Of a DNA stretch of 64,000 bases, positions 22,261 through 32,555 are shown one piece after another (position 1 is the first letter of the stretch; each line of letters opens with the position of its first letter). A program made the position numbers and the translations under genes. Where the stretch lies: assembly GCA_963575645.1 (NCBI GenBank), contig OY754466.1, positions 16,656,001 through 16,720,000 of the forward strand. The letters are read 5' to 3'. The notes beneath the pieces are model-generated. The model saw only the letters and a program-made list of their open reading frames with translations. It did not search any database and was not told where the DNA came from. This DNA comes from Xanthostigma xanthostigma. Its lineage: Eukaryota > Arthropoda > Insecta > Raphidioptera > Raphidiidae.

Positions 22261-23166
22261 GTGGGTACAATAGATTGCGGTACTTGGTAAATCTAAAGAA
22301 CTGTCAGCCCGTTGGCATCTCCCCGTAACTACAAAATCTTGAAAACTAATTTGAAATCGGTTCAACGATTTTCAAGTTAACTATGGACAGTCGCGAAAAT
22401 GAGACTTTAATGTTATTAAGATAGGATGACAGCTTTATGTTAAAAGTCGAAGTATAAAATGACAACGAATAAAGTCCAGTAAAGTTTGCCAAACAATTTC
22501 AAGTAATTAATCTAAACTGAGTGAAAGGACATCATTTATGTTTCACAATCCTTTGTACAGTTTAAAACATATAATTTAGTAGATAAAACGGCGAGATCTT
22601 GACCCAAATTCACCCAAATGCACCATTTAAAACACATGTTCTCTTGCTAATGTGCCGTCCGGTATTGTAATTGTTTTTGTTTCAGGGTGGGAAGTGGAAC
22701 AAGCCCCCACCTAAAGCTTTATATTTATAACCGAGTTAAAAACTGGATAGCTGTTTTTTTTAAATTAATTTAGAATATATTTTATTCGCGATATTTTTTC
22801 ATCGTGCGTATTTAGAGGTTATGTAAACGAAACAAAAAATAAAAAAGTTCTAGCAAATTTTGACGTTTCATAGAACGTTTCAGTGTTAAATTTTGTATTC
22901 CTAAGTTTGAGAAAAATAACAATTAAAAAAAATGTATCGATCTCAGCCCTAAACCCTAACAAATTTCAAAATTTCAAAAAATTGACTCAAGAATTATTTG
23001 ATTTAAAAAAAATTAATGTTAATGAACTAGACTATTAGCACAAAAAATTAACAATGGGGCTTGGGCTCTTTCATAAAACGAACCGACCGTTAAGCACTAA
23101 TTCTTAAAAAGCTTTCTTTTAAAGTGTCTGTTTTTTTCTTTCACAGTCATATCAGTATTAGCTTGT

Positions 23167-23636
23167 TCAACCCTCGAACTGGTAATTGTCAAGTTGGATA
23201 GAACAATATTCAACCCTCCAACTGCCAATTGTCAAGTTGGATAGAACATGTTCAACCCTCCAACTGGAAATTGTCAAGTTGGATAGAACAATATTCAACC
23301 CTCCAACTGCCAATTGTCAAGTTGGATAGAACAATATTCAACCCTCCAACTGCCAATTGTCAAGTTGGATAGAACATATTCAACCCTTCAACTGGAAATT
23401 GTCAAGTTGGATAGAACAATATTTAACCCTCCAACTGCCAATTGTCAAGTTGGATAGAACAATATTCAACCCTCCAACTGCCAATTGTCAAGTTGGATAG
23501 AACATATTCAACCCTTCAACTGGAAATTGTCAAGTTGGATAGAACAATATTTAACCCTCCAACTGCCAATTGTCAAGTTGGATAGAACATATTTAACCCT
23601 CCAACTGGAAATTGTCAAGTTGGATAGAACAATATT
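23167..23636. repeat. Minisatellite, 11 units of 42-43 bp with trimeric higher-order pattern
   Basis: Unit: TCAACCCTCCAACTG + variable CCAA/GAAA + TTGTCAAGTTGGATAGAACA(A)TAT. Unit starts at 23167, 23210, 23252, 23295, 23338, 23380, 23423, 23466, 23508, 23551 and 23594 give spacings 43, 42, 43, 43, 42, 43, 43, 42, 43, 43. CCAA and GAAA variants cycle as a trimer of about 128 bp. Each unit holds inverted CCAACT / AGTTGG. The array ends about 90 bp inside the intron from exon 1. Confidence 0.93.
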
Positions 23637-23727
23637 TAAATATCGTTTATAAATTTTGTATATTTTTAATTTTGAAATAAACTCGCAATGATTTCGAAAA
23701 AGTATATTTAAAAATATGTTAACTCAC

Positions 23728-23739
23728 CAATTTGAACAT
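23728..23739 (-). CDS. Cuticle-type secreted protein, exon 1 (coding part)
   Basis: Twelve coding nucleotides give MFKL and are followed at once by a consensus donor GTGAGT. The ATG sits in a good context (AAATTCAAAATG). Insect cuticle-protein genes very often have a first exon that codes for only about four residues, and joining this exon to 21457 gives a clean signal peptide ([17 protein letters not shown]). A TATA box lies about 95 bp upstream of the ATG. There is no other ATG in the leader that would compete. The exon was found by looking for a donor upstream of the acceptor; transcript evidence is not available here. Confidence 0.8.
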
Positions 23740-23796
23740 TTTGAATTTGTTGTTTGGTTTTGCGATTTGATAATCCAATATACACGTTGAGCACGT

Positions 23797-23836
23797 TTGT
23801 GATAATACGATTGGCACTCGGCTGTCTTTATATAGT
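23797..23836 (-). promoter_or_regulatory. Core promoter of the cuticle-type gene
   Basis: On the minus strand TATATAAAG (23834-23826) is followed about 30 bp later by ATTATCACAA, a plausible start region near 23800. This leaves a 5' leader of about 60 nt before the ATG at 23739. Confidence 0.7.
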
Positions 23837-24004
23837 AGTTGCACTTGTCATCCTCCCCGTTTTATTGGCCATCGCGACTGGCGCTGGGCGGTTTGTAGCC
23901 GCGGCGTAACCTTACTTAACTATTCTAACACATCTCTGTGTATATCAAACGCAACGAAACCAATCAATATTATTGATATATTTGTTCATAAGTGCCTTTG
24001 CCTG

Positions 24005-24080
24005 TACATTGTAGGTATATGGCACATACACTATTGGCGTTGGTCGGATAACCGAATCTAAGGGTCCGCTTGTTTTACAT
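24005..24080 (-). mobile_element. Family B terminal fragment
   Basis: ATGGCACATACACTATTGGCGTTGGTCGGATAACC matches the end of family B in reverse; the rest of the element is missing. Confidence 0.6.
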
Positions 24081-24179
24081 CATTCTGAACAAGGTGATTA
24101 GATAATAGTGAGCCGTTGACGGTGTACTGTCAATTAGTTGAAAAACCAGTTGATTTCGTCAACTAGTTTATCTATACAA

Positions 24180-24799
24180 TCTATACTAATATATAAAGCT
24201 GAAGAGTTTGTTTGTTTGTTTCAACGCGCTAATCTCAGGAACTACTGGTTAAAATTGAAAAAAAAAATTTTTGTTGGATAGCCCATTTATCGAGGAAGGC
24301 TATAGGCTATATAATATCATGCTACGACCATAAGGAGCGGAGCATTAATGAAAAATGTTGCAAAATGTATCTCAAAAATAAGCTTTTATTCATGTGAAAT
24401 GCACTAACTAGATACACTCATATTAGCGTTTAGAGTACAAAATTCCAGATGGCTCAATCGGTAGAGCATGCGACTGTCAATATCAGGGTCGTGGGTTCGA
24501 GCCCTACGTTGGGCGAATATATAATTTTATTTTTTTTTATTTTCTTCATTGCTTTCTTCTAAGGCTTACATTTAAATTTATTTTAATTTTATTTAATTAA
24601 TTAAAAAAAAATTATTACTTAAGAAAAGTATAAATACTGCTTTTTTTTCGCCAAAAACTTTTGAAGGGTGCTTTCTCCGATCATTATGAAATTTGGACAC
24701 AACATTCATCTCGGTAAACTAAGATGAATGTGTGTACTCGTGTTCCTCCTTTCCCCATTCGTTCTTTTACACCCGGGTGAAACTGGACGGGACCGCTAG
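24180..24799 (+). mobile_element. Nonautonomous Helitron carrying a tRNA-Lys-derived insert
   Basis: Starts TCTATACTAATATATAAAGC and ends GGGACCGCTAG, sitting between A (24179) and T (24800) exactly as Helitrons do. A CACCCGGGTG palindrome lies about 20 bp before the 3' end. The same termini occur at 38235-38475 and 49215-49545. Compared with the latter, about 24378-24642 is extra and contains a tRNA-Lys-like sequence, so a SINE appears to have inserted into or been captured by this copy. No Rep/helicase gene is present. Confidence 0.88.
24444..24515 (+). ncRNA. tRNA-Lys-like sequence (SINE head or decayed tRNA)
   Basis: CCAGATGGCTCAATCGGTAG (A box) and GTGGGTTCGAGCCCTACG (B box and T arm) followed by TTGGGCG match the layout of animal tRNA-Lys. 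The 5' acceptor strand is eroded and the anticodon region reads CTGTCAA rather than a Lys anticodon, so it is not a working tRNA-Lys. Confidence 0.7.
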
Positions 24800-24800
24800 T

Positions 24801-25655
24801 ATATTATATATTAAATTATTGCTATATTTTATTCTATTTTTACCTTTGAGTTTATATAAGTACATGTGCCGTAAAAATGCCAGCTTTCGCCGCTAAGCGC
24901 GCACGATCGTTCAGCGCCTCTCCCTTCTTTGCAGCTGCACATAATAAAAATAATAAACTACCTAAAAGCTTAAAAAACAATCCTTCTCAATTTTCAAGAA
25001 AAATATTAAACATTTCTTAGTAGAACGGGTTTTTTACAATCTTGATGAATTTTCATGTTGCCGATAATTTTATAATTCAATTTTGTATTTCGTTGACGTT
25101 TAAAATAGATGTATGTCTCAACTGACTAAATAAATATCATGTATAATTTTGGTATACCTACTAGATGATAAAAGTCATGCCGAATATGGAAAGTCAGATA
25201 AGTTTTTCAAGAGGGTCAGTTTTTTTTTTTTTTTGTTTTGTTAAAATACAATTTTCAGTTAACATAATTATACATTAAAATGTCACAGTGCATATATTAT
25301 TAACAAATACAGTATTTTGGCGAGAAGGCTTAGCACTACGACCGTTGTTTTTGATTAATTTATCACAGCGAATATTGTATTTGTGCGTGCAATATTATAA
25401 TTTATTATTGAGATTGTAATCTAATAATAATTAATATTGACTCGTTAATGAGGCGCTACCTATTAACGCCAGGACTGTATTAGGTATTATTATTAACTGA
25501 CCGGCACCGAATCAGTCAAAAAGAAATAGGAGTAATTTAAAATCTCGTTTAAAAAACTGACGTTTCGACTTCCACCAACGTCCAACCGCCAGAGTCATTT
25601 GGACTTTCAATAGTTCTCAAATTTTAAACTTAGAAACTGGGGGCTTATAATAGGG
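24801..25655. other. Unassigned intergenic sequence
   Basis: AT-rich. GAAGGCTTAGCACTACGACC near 25325 faintly resembles the GGGTCGCAGTGC margin of family B. No gene is seen. Confidence 0.4.
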
Positions 25656-25945
25656 AAGCTACGGAAGCAATACGCCATCGCTATACGCTTGACTATTCTC
25701 AAAATCAGTTTCTTTTTTGTTCCTAACTATAGCTGTTTGGTCCGGCTTCGCTCGAATTTGTAGACTGCCACCGCTTTTTTCGTCGACTAACGTTGCAAAA
25801 TTGGTCTCATCGAAAAGCGCTTTTATTTTAACGCGAAAATAATAGCCTATGCCCATCCTGAAGGTCTATTCTAAATATTGGTGAAAAACATTTTGAAATC
25901 GGATTAGTAGTTTCGGAGATTACCTCCTACATCCAAACTTAATAT
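25655..25945 (-). repeat. Family I repeat, copy 1
   Basis: In the minus direction, CACCAATATTTAGAATAGACC, GATGGGCATAGGCTAT, GCGCTTTTCGATGAGACCAA, TCGACGAAAAAAGCGGTGGC and TTCGAGCGAAGCCGGACC recur at 59770-59830 plus 60561-60672. The apparent 65-codon frame here is part of the repeat. The GCGAAGCC phrase is common near Helitron 3' ends. Confidence 0.65.
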
Positions 25946-26078
25946 AGCATTATTAATACAGTGTAGATTATTACAAACAATAGGTAAAACAAAATATCAC
26001 TAGGTGCAAATAATTCTGACAACTGGTGACCTTACGATAAAAAACTCGCCCGTAGGATTTGAGTGATAAAAATATGTT

Positions 26079-26327
26079 AAAATACAGGCTTTGAGGCCAA
26101 AAAGAAAACAATTTTTATTTGCTTACTTTATTGATCAACGTCTCGGCATGAAATTGTTCATTCTACAAATTATAATCTATTTTATAAAATCACAATTTTT
26201 AGTTTATTTTATTTCAATTTATAATAGATTATAATTTGACGAAGACGCAATTTGATGCCGAAACGTTGATCAATAACGTAAACAAATAAAAATCAATTTC
26301 TTTGTGACCTCAAATCCTGTATTTGAA
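26079..26327. mobile_element. MITE with about 80-95-bp inverted arms
   Basis: AAATACAGGCTTTGAGGCC...TTGATCAACGTCTCGGCAT (26080-26150) is the inverse of ATGCCGAAACGTTGATCAA...CCTCAAATCCTGTATTT (26250-26325). The loop is about 90 bp. No transposase; the superfamily is unclear. Confidence 0.82.
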
Positions 26328-26949
26328 TTTATTTGAAGATACAAGGTGATACTATTATAATTAAAGTTAAAAATATAATAATTGTGGTATTCCTGAAACA
26401 TTTTTCAAATTAAAGTAGGTTAAAAGGATAATTTTTTAGAGTTCTATTAAATTTTAATGTTATTAATGTTTATTACATTAGTCATTTTTGTGTTCGTTCT
26501 ACTTAAATATATTTATTTAAATTTATGTTAGTTTGTATCTCATGGTTTATGCAAATTTTTTTCTAAACAAAAATAATAAATTTAACGAAATCATACATCA
26601 TTTTTATGACCTTTGGTTTTGAATACTAGTTTTGTTGAGAGATCGTCTGCTGTTTAATAAAAACACAATTAATCGCATAAATCTATCATCAAGAACAGCC
26701 TTTTCTGCATTAAAAGTTCTCATTAATTTTTCACATGTAATAAATATGTTAATAATTAGGTAATTTGATACCAAATAATCTAGATTCGCTGCTCGCTTTT
26801 CTCGCATATTTCGATGCATACATTGAATTCTAATCAATAATAAATTCAGTTAATAATAAGAGGTGTTTCAGAATTTTTTTTCTTTTACTCTTTGGCCACT
26901 AGAAGCCTGGCTCTTAACATGTTTAAAAAAACTATTTATATATATTTTA
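26328..26949. other. Unassigned intergenic sequence
   Basis: AT-rich; the 77-codon frame at 26604-26837 has no domain or signal that would support it. Confidence 0.4.
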
Positions 26950-27121
26950 CTAGCGGCCCTGTACGTGCTTCCCTACGTATAAAGTGAAATAATAAAACAA
27001 TTTAATTGGAACATCTATCTATCTATCTATCTATTTTATTAATTGCTAGCTATTTTAAAATATACATGGGCGTATATGTGTGTATGTCGAGCATCCCGGC
27101 TGCGCCGTCGTGCTCGAAAAA

Positions 27122-27177
27122 AAAAATAGCGTAAAGTATTCGTGGATAACTGGTCTTTAAAACACTTGCTCTATTTC
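27122..27177. repeat. Short block shared with 62824-62878
   Basis: AAATAGCGTAAAGTATTCGT, GATAACTGGTCTTTAAAACA and CTTGCTCTATTTC recur almost exactly near 62824-62878, suggesting another dispersed piece. Confidence 0.7.
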
Positions 27178-27250
27178 ATGCACTCCGGCTGCGCCGTCGT
27201 GCCGAGCAGTTTTAAACGATATTCAGTTTTTTTACATCTTCGATCTAGAT

Positions 27251-27470
27251 ATATGGTTGTTAAGTTCGTTGCGCCATCTATTGAATATTCACTCAATCCA
27301 GTCAACAGGTATTGCCATCTTATATGGTTGTTAAGTTCGTTGCGCCATCTATTGAATATTCACTCAATCCAGTCAACAGGTATTGCCATCTTATATGGTT
27401 GTTAAGTTCGTTGCGCCATCTATTGAATATTCACTCAATCCAGTCAACAGGTTCGCCATCTTATATGGTT
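27251..27470. repeat. Three tandem 71-bp repeats inside the Helitron
   Basis: ATATGGTTGTTAAGTTCGTT...GTCAACAGGTATTGCCATCTT starts at 27251, 27322 and 27393, with the next partial unit at about 27462. Units are nearly identical. Confidence 0.93.
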
Positions 27471-27828
27471 GTATTATGACTGTCAAGGAATAGACAAATA
27501 ATTTGCAATAAAATAATATTGCGACTATAAATTGAAATGTAAGCTATCCTATCTTTCAAGTTGAGTCGAATTGCGCACGGTGTGCAAATCAAATTTAAAA
27601 TCGGTTCAGTAGTTTAGGAGTTCATCGCGGACAAACATGTGACACGTAATTTTTATATATTAAGATTAAGGAGTGCTTCTATAAGTACGAAGAATTTTTG
27701 GAGAAGGAAAATGCACCCTAACATTGTATATATCTTTGTTTTTTCTCTTTTGACGTGTTTTTAACATTTCTATATGTAAGTATAACTTAAACCAATAAAT
27801 CTATCTATCTACCTATCTATCTATCTTA

Positions 27829-28560
27829 ATACAGAGAATAGAGACATTTCAGAGTAGAAAAATTAGGGGAAAACTGGATTCTTGCATGAACCTTCCTTTC
27901 GTGGTTTTAAACAATATAGCAAAAGTCCCCACCGATACATATGCGGCTAAAAATGTTAATCGGAATAAAAGGTCACAAAAAACGTTTTTTCGCGAAAATC
28001 TCGCTAACGGTGACTTTTATGAAAAAGTAGTGGTCATCAAATTTGTAGCTTTGAAAATTGCCTACAAAATATATTGTATTACTTATTTTCGTAGGACTAA
28101 CGGTTTTCGATAAAGAGTTGTTTCTTATGTCAGTTCGATTCGTTTGATGCGGTTATACGAATTAATACAAGGCATCATACGACATACATCATGCGGATGG
28201 AACTGGAATGGTTCACTAAGCGATTGAATGAATGCGAGGTGAGAGAACGAGTATCATGCAGCATGCCTCGTACGTCGTACGTAATTGGTAATTTTAGTAA
28301 TACTATATGTTTTTGTAGGCAATTTTCTAAACTACGAATTTGATAACCACTATTTTTTCTATAAAACCCACCGTTAACGAGATTTTCGCGAAAAAACGTG
28401 CTTTTGACCTTTGACCCGCGTAACATTTTTAGCGGCACATGTATTGGTGGGGACTTTTGGAATATTATTTAGAACCACGAAAGGAAGGCTCATACCAAAT
28501 CTAGCTTTCCCCTAATTTTTCCAAAGTTTGACGTATTTTTTGTCTTTATTCCCTGGACTA
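27829..28560. mobile_element. Long inverted-repeat (fold-back) element
   Basis: Arms of about 250 bp (27831-28085 and 28297-28556) are inverted copies, outer ends ACAGAGAATAGAGAC / GTCTTTATTCCCTGG, then AAAAATTAGGGGAAA / TTTCCCCTAATTTTT. They share TGGTGGGGACTTTTG-type and TTTTTTCGCGAAAATCTCG blocks, with a centre of about 210 bp. Open frames at 27886-28113 and 28175-28438 are mirror translations of the arms and not evidence of a gene. Confidence 0.85.
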
Positions 28561-30584
28561 TACGGGAATAGTTTAAAATGTGTTAAAATACTCGGATTTG
28601 TTCATCACACAAAAACTGTCCAACGTTACGCCTTGGTGTCATGAAAATACAGTTTATGATGCACTGAGGATATATTTTATTACAATTCGGGCGAAGCCGG
28701 ATCGGACAACTGCTCATAAATAAAAATAATTGAGCAGACTTCCAAAATGATTCAAAATGTTTTTTTTTTCTTTTTGGGCAAAACTCGTCTGAGCACCTTA
28801 TATTATCTACACAAGGTCTTAAACAAGATACATGCTAATTCAGTATCTGCATAAAATATTTAACTCTTTCATCATAAAAATCTTAATAAATTCGTTAACT
28901 ATACTAAATGTGAATATTGAAGAATTAGTAGCCGTCTAATAAAAAACACAATTAATTATTAATTATTTAATATCGATTAAAATCATATAGTTTGATTTTT
29001 TTAATCCAAATTTACAACAATATTTTGGCCTTTTAAAGCGTAAAAGAGAGATCGTACACATATTTTTGGGTCCAAAGTTATATTATTTTAAAAAGAAATT
29101 TTTAAAGATTTTAAAAAGGATAATAAAATTATTGTTTTTAATAACGGTTACAGTAATTTTTTCCATTCGTTTTACAATCACCTTCCCTACCAATAATCAA
29201 TTAGAAATCAACGTAAACAAACCACTATGACTATGGTTTTTGGGAAAGTACAATAGTCCCTTATATATCTAAGTACAGAGAAACTGTTTTCTGTCCCAAA
29301 ATTATCTATTTATAAATAAGTCCTTATTTATTATTTTATCAGCAAAGGAGAAATAGAGAAAAAGACAATAATTAAATACGTTTTACCATATTTTCTTCTT
29401 TTTTTTTGACAAAGGCCAAATAGATTCAAGATAGTTCCCATGGTATTTTTTTCATTATTTAAGTTTATATTTTTAAGTGTTTGGAGCTTCATAAAGGTTG
29501 AATGTCACTATTTTCTACGCACAAAAATTTTATTTAAAATTTTTACGTGGGCCTGGTCCGCACCGTCCCACTCGCTATAACCGCGTCTGAGCAACACATA
29601 AGATGACCCTTTTACTAATCGATTCAAGGCCCTTTCTGGCATCAATTATCAATGATGACGATGCCGAACCTGAACCTAAGGTGTAACCCTGTTGCTGTTC
29701 TCTCAGACGACCTTAGCCTCTGCTCCGCTCCATGGCATAATATAATATTTATATTACTGCCTATCATTGACATAAAAAATAGACAGTGCACCGAAACCGT
29801 TCACTATTGTGTAAGTAAACTTCTCCGCTAATCTAAATTTTCCGAGAACTTTATTGGTCGTTACCTACTCACGAAATCCCGTACAGACTATGTGCAGTGA
29901 GGGGAACTAAGCAGCGATCGCGGTGGAGAAATGAGAAAAAATGTGTATACTGTCACAATGGATAACAAATTTTTTTTAATGATGCTTCGGCAGCAAGGCT
30001 ATTAGTTCCAAGTATAAAATAGGTTGCTGTAAATAACGAGGTTTAAAAAAAACACTGTTTAATCGATGCTTAGATATAGATTTTGTTAAAAAGTTCTGTA
30101 TTTTTCAGGAATTGGAATAATTTTTCAATATTTTCTCTGTTGTCGCTGAGGATATTTTGAAGTTGAGCGGGGAGTATGGATAACATTAACAATTCACTTC
30201 ATAATAATAATTTAATATTAACACAAGTAGCCATTTTGTATTTAAAATAGAAAAACAAGATGTACCTTGCATTTTAAACGGTTTTATTTAACTTCACGTG
30301 CCATATATTTGTCTGTTTGTAATTAATCGTGTCAACATCTTGAGGATTTGATGCAAATATTATTGAAAGGTATTAATAATTATAATGCTAATATCTACTC
30401 CAAAACAATTGAGCGGGAGTATAATTGATTAAGTGTTCTGGAAGCAAATATTCGCCTAGGAACATCGGACCACGCTGGATCAGTGTGTAGCCATCGTATG
30501 CTGCTTGGGGTAGGGCGAGGAAAATATTGGAAGAAAATGTGGAAAATTCTTGGGAACAATAGACTTCTAATGCAGTGTATTTAT
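28561..30584. other. Unassigned region
   Basis: At 28684-28715 TTCGGGCGAAGCCGGATCGG looks like a truncated Helitron 3' region. About 29540-29730 and 29820-29940 are moderately GC-richer without a coding frame. Nothing else was recognised. Confidence 0.4.
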
Positions 30585-30948
30585 TTAATACATTTTATTT
30601 GTTCTTATTTTGGACACAATATTGCCTGAAATTGATAATACCTAATGGTTTACTAGCTACTGAGCTTGGTTTTATAGTTTTCAGGGCATCAAAGAACAAA
30701 TCTAAGTTTTTGATTCTTTTATTCGTTGCCAAATAATGAAAATTCAACTTTCAGTGTCTTTGGATTTGTAGGTTTTTCTTCAGGGTCTTCAAGAAACTTA
30801 TGAATTAATTTTCCCATGGCTTCGTTTCACAAAGCATTACTCGGATGAGTATAGTAGTTTCTTCGATTTTCTCTTCATTTGCACAATGCACAAACACTAG
30901 CCAACGCAACTCGTTACGTTGAAAAAATGTGTCTGCTGCCCGTTGCAT
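30585..30948 (-). pseudogene. hAT transposase remnant (C-terminal dimerisation region)
   Basis: Reading the minus strand in shifting frames gives one continuous theme: LRWLVFVHCANEEKIEETT, then KFLEDPEEKPTNPKTL, then LDLFFDALKTIKPSSVAS, then VLSISGNIVSKIRTNKM. The last two blocks match the PTSVASERxFSxxGxIxxKxRxxL wording of the hAT C-terminal dimerisation domain. At least three frameshifts or stops separate the blocks, so no protein can be made. The catalytic part upstream is missing. Assignment rests on the C-terminal motif only. Confidence 0.65.
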
Positions 30949-31012
30949 AGAATGAATATCAAATCAAATAAATTAAAAATTAATTTTTACATAATAATTT
31001 GAATTCTTTTAA

Positions 31013-31112
31013 ACCGATTTTCTTAACTTAAAAGTCGGTTTTCAAATGTTGACAAATTTATATTAAAAGCCGGTATTTTTTAAACCGGGTTTGAAAAACC
31101 GTCAAACCTTAT
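31013..31112 (-). mobile_element. Terminal region of the same hAT-like element
   Basis: Minus-strand GGTTTGACGGTTTTTCAAAC, CCCGGTTTAAAAAATACC and GGCTTTTAATATAAATTT form the repeated A/T-tract plus CCGG pattern seen at ends of some insect hAT elements. It lies only 65 bp upstream of the transposase remnant, suggesting an internally deleted copy. The partner end was not found. Confidence 0.5.
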
Positions 31113-32089
31113 GAGCCAGACTTGAAGTGTGTTTCGAGTTTGATGAGAAAATGATGCGAAGGGGACAGCCACCGCGGTCTATCCTCTTCTCCGGCGTGTG
31201 ATCAGTCACATTTCTAAGTCAATGATGTCTATAACTGGCTGCATCGTAATAACTGTGGTCTGATTACGTTTACAGGCATATAAATATATTAATAATAATA
31301 TATCAGGTCAATCACTTGACGACCTCACCACCTCACCTTCATACGTCACTTTCATCGTCTTAACATACATCACCTCTTCATCTGTTGGTGATGCCGATAT
31401 ATACAAAACAACAGAACGGCGCGTATACCTTGTTTTGTTTAAACGACGTTAGCCGAAGGCGAGGATAAGTATACGCAGTTTGTAAATTTGCGTGAACAAC
31501 TAACAACTTATTATAATAATAATAATAATATCCATAAGATATTATAATAATATCTACGACCACACGACATACTATGATAGTAGCTTATGTGACCGATTTT
31601 TGTTAAAAATCGCGAAAAACCTCTTGATTTTTTTCAAATTTACCTGAAAAAAACATATTCCAATAAGCCAAAAAAATATATATACAGAGTGTTCAAAAAG
31701 TCCTGAAACGCCTAAATATCTTAAGAGATTAAGTTTTTTTGAAAAATGTCGCGAATGAAAGTTGCTCAACTCAACGTTGTAATGTCATAAAAACTCCTCC
31801 CAAGGGGGCGCCCCCGTGGGGGGGCAGGAGGTAACCCCGAAATGTTAAATGGCAACCGCAATTTTTTTTTATTATGTCGAGCTCTACGGGCAAAAAAAGA
31901 CATCTTTTGTACCAAACTTTTTTTTGCTACAGGTCATCGAGTAAGAGGGGGGATCTCAATCATGTGTTTCATTAATCCCAAATAGAAATGCAAATTCCAC
32001 TTTAAACGACAAACTAATCTTAGGATTGTTATAACTAATAGGTTGAAATGACATTTAAATGAAAGGTTTTAACTTTTAAAATCGTTTCT
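31113..32089. other. Unassigned sequence with an AGTGTTCAAAAAGTCCTGAA block
   Basis: TATACAGAGTGTTCAAAAAGTCC (about 31679) resembles the opening of dispersed 'gggtgtcccaaaagt' repeats of insects. A G/C-homopolymer patch (AAGGGGGCGCCCCCG...) lies at 31802-31830. A (TAA)n-like run is at 31510-31530. No gene is seen. Confidence 0.45.
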
Positions 32090-32555
32090 TGGTGGGTTAG
32101 CGGGAGGTTGACGGGCCCTTCATTGAAAAAAAGCAATTGAATTTTTAATTTATTTTTTTTTTCACAAATGGAAAGATCACATACAAGTTTTATAGCAAAA
32201 CTACGTTTATTTTATTTTTTAACCTCATAATTAAAAAGTTATATGGAATTTAAAATTACTTTTTAGCTAAGTTCCGATGACGTCGTAATGTTTTTATAGC
32301 TTTGTATCCATGGTTAGTTTGATGGTACGTATAATAATATATTACATGCAACACAAAATAAACTTATTTAAAAAGTATTTTTAAAATCCATATAATTTTT
32401 TAATTATGAGGTAAAAAAATAAAATAAACGTAGTTTTTCTATAAAACGTATATGCAATCTTTCCATTTACGTAATAAAAATTTTCTGTCAAAATTTCAAT
32501 CGCAAATGGCGAGGGTTTCGGCCCACCGGAATCCGCCAACCTACCGAGTTTAAGC
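32090..32555. mobile_element. Fold-back element with about 90-bp conserved arms
   Basis: Core arms 32167-32255 and 32378-32470 are inverted copies sharing AAAACTACGTTTATTTTATT and AACCTCATAATTAAAAA. Weaker pairing extends outward to GTGGGTTAGCGGGAGG versus CCGGAATCCGCCAACC. The open frame at 32381-32611 simply translates one arm. Confidence 0.75.

Larger units (their letters stand above)
21460..23727 (-). other. Intron of the cuticle-type gene
   Basis: About 2.27 kb between GTGAGT (donor, 23727-23722) and the CAG acceptor (21460-21458). It contains a small palindromic element (21700-21820), a long hairpin (22047-22260) and a higher-order minisatellite (23167-23636). About 22260-23160 otherwise holds no recognised feature. 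Confidence 0.8.
26950..27665 (-). mobile_element. Nonautonomous Helitron containing a 71-bp tandem array
   Basis: On the minus strand it starts TCTTAATATATAAAAATTAC (27665 downward) and ends GGGCCGCTAG at 26950, flanked by A and T. The leader GTTTGTCCGCGATGAACTCC is a familiar insect Helitron opening. Inside are a (TCTA)n tract (27012-27036), two copies of GGCTGCGCCGTCGTGC, and three direct 71-bp repeats. No Rep/helicase is encoded. Confidence 0.82.

Noticed and set aside
23167-23636. CRISPR-like array (regular 42-43-bp repeats)
   Set aside because: Units are contiguous with no unique spacers, in an insect intron; it is a minisatellite.
24444-24515. Functional tRNA-Lys gene
   Set aside because: 5' acceptor strand is eroded, the anticodon is not Lys, and it lies inside a Helitron.
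27142-27405. 87-codon frame across tandem units
   Set aside because: Openness results from a 71-bp repeat lacking stops in one frame for two units; it closes in the third.
27886-28438. Pair of similar frames on opposite strands
   Set aside because: They are the two arms of the inverted-repeat element read inversely, not two related genes.
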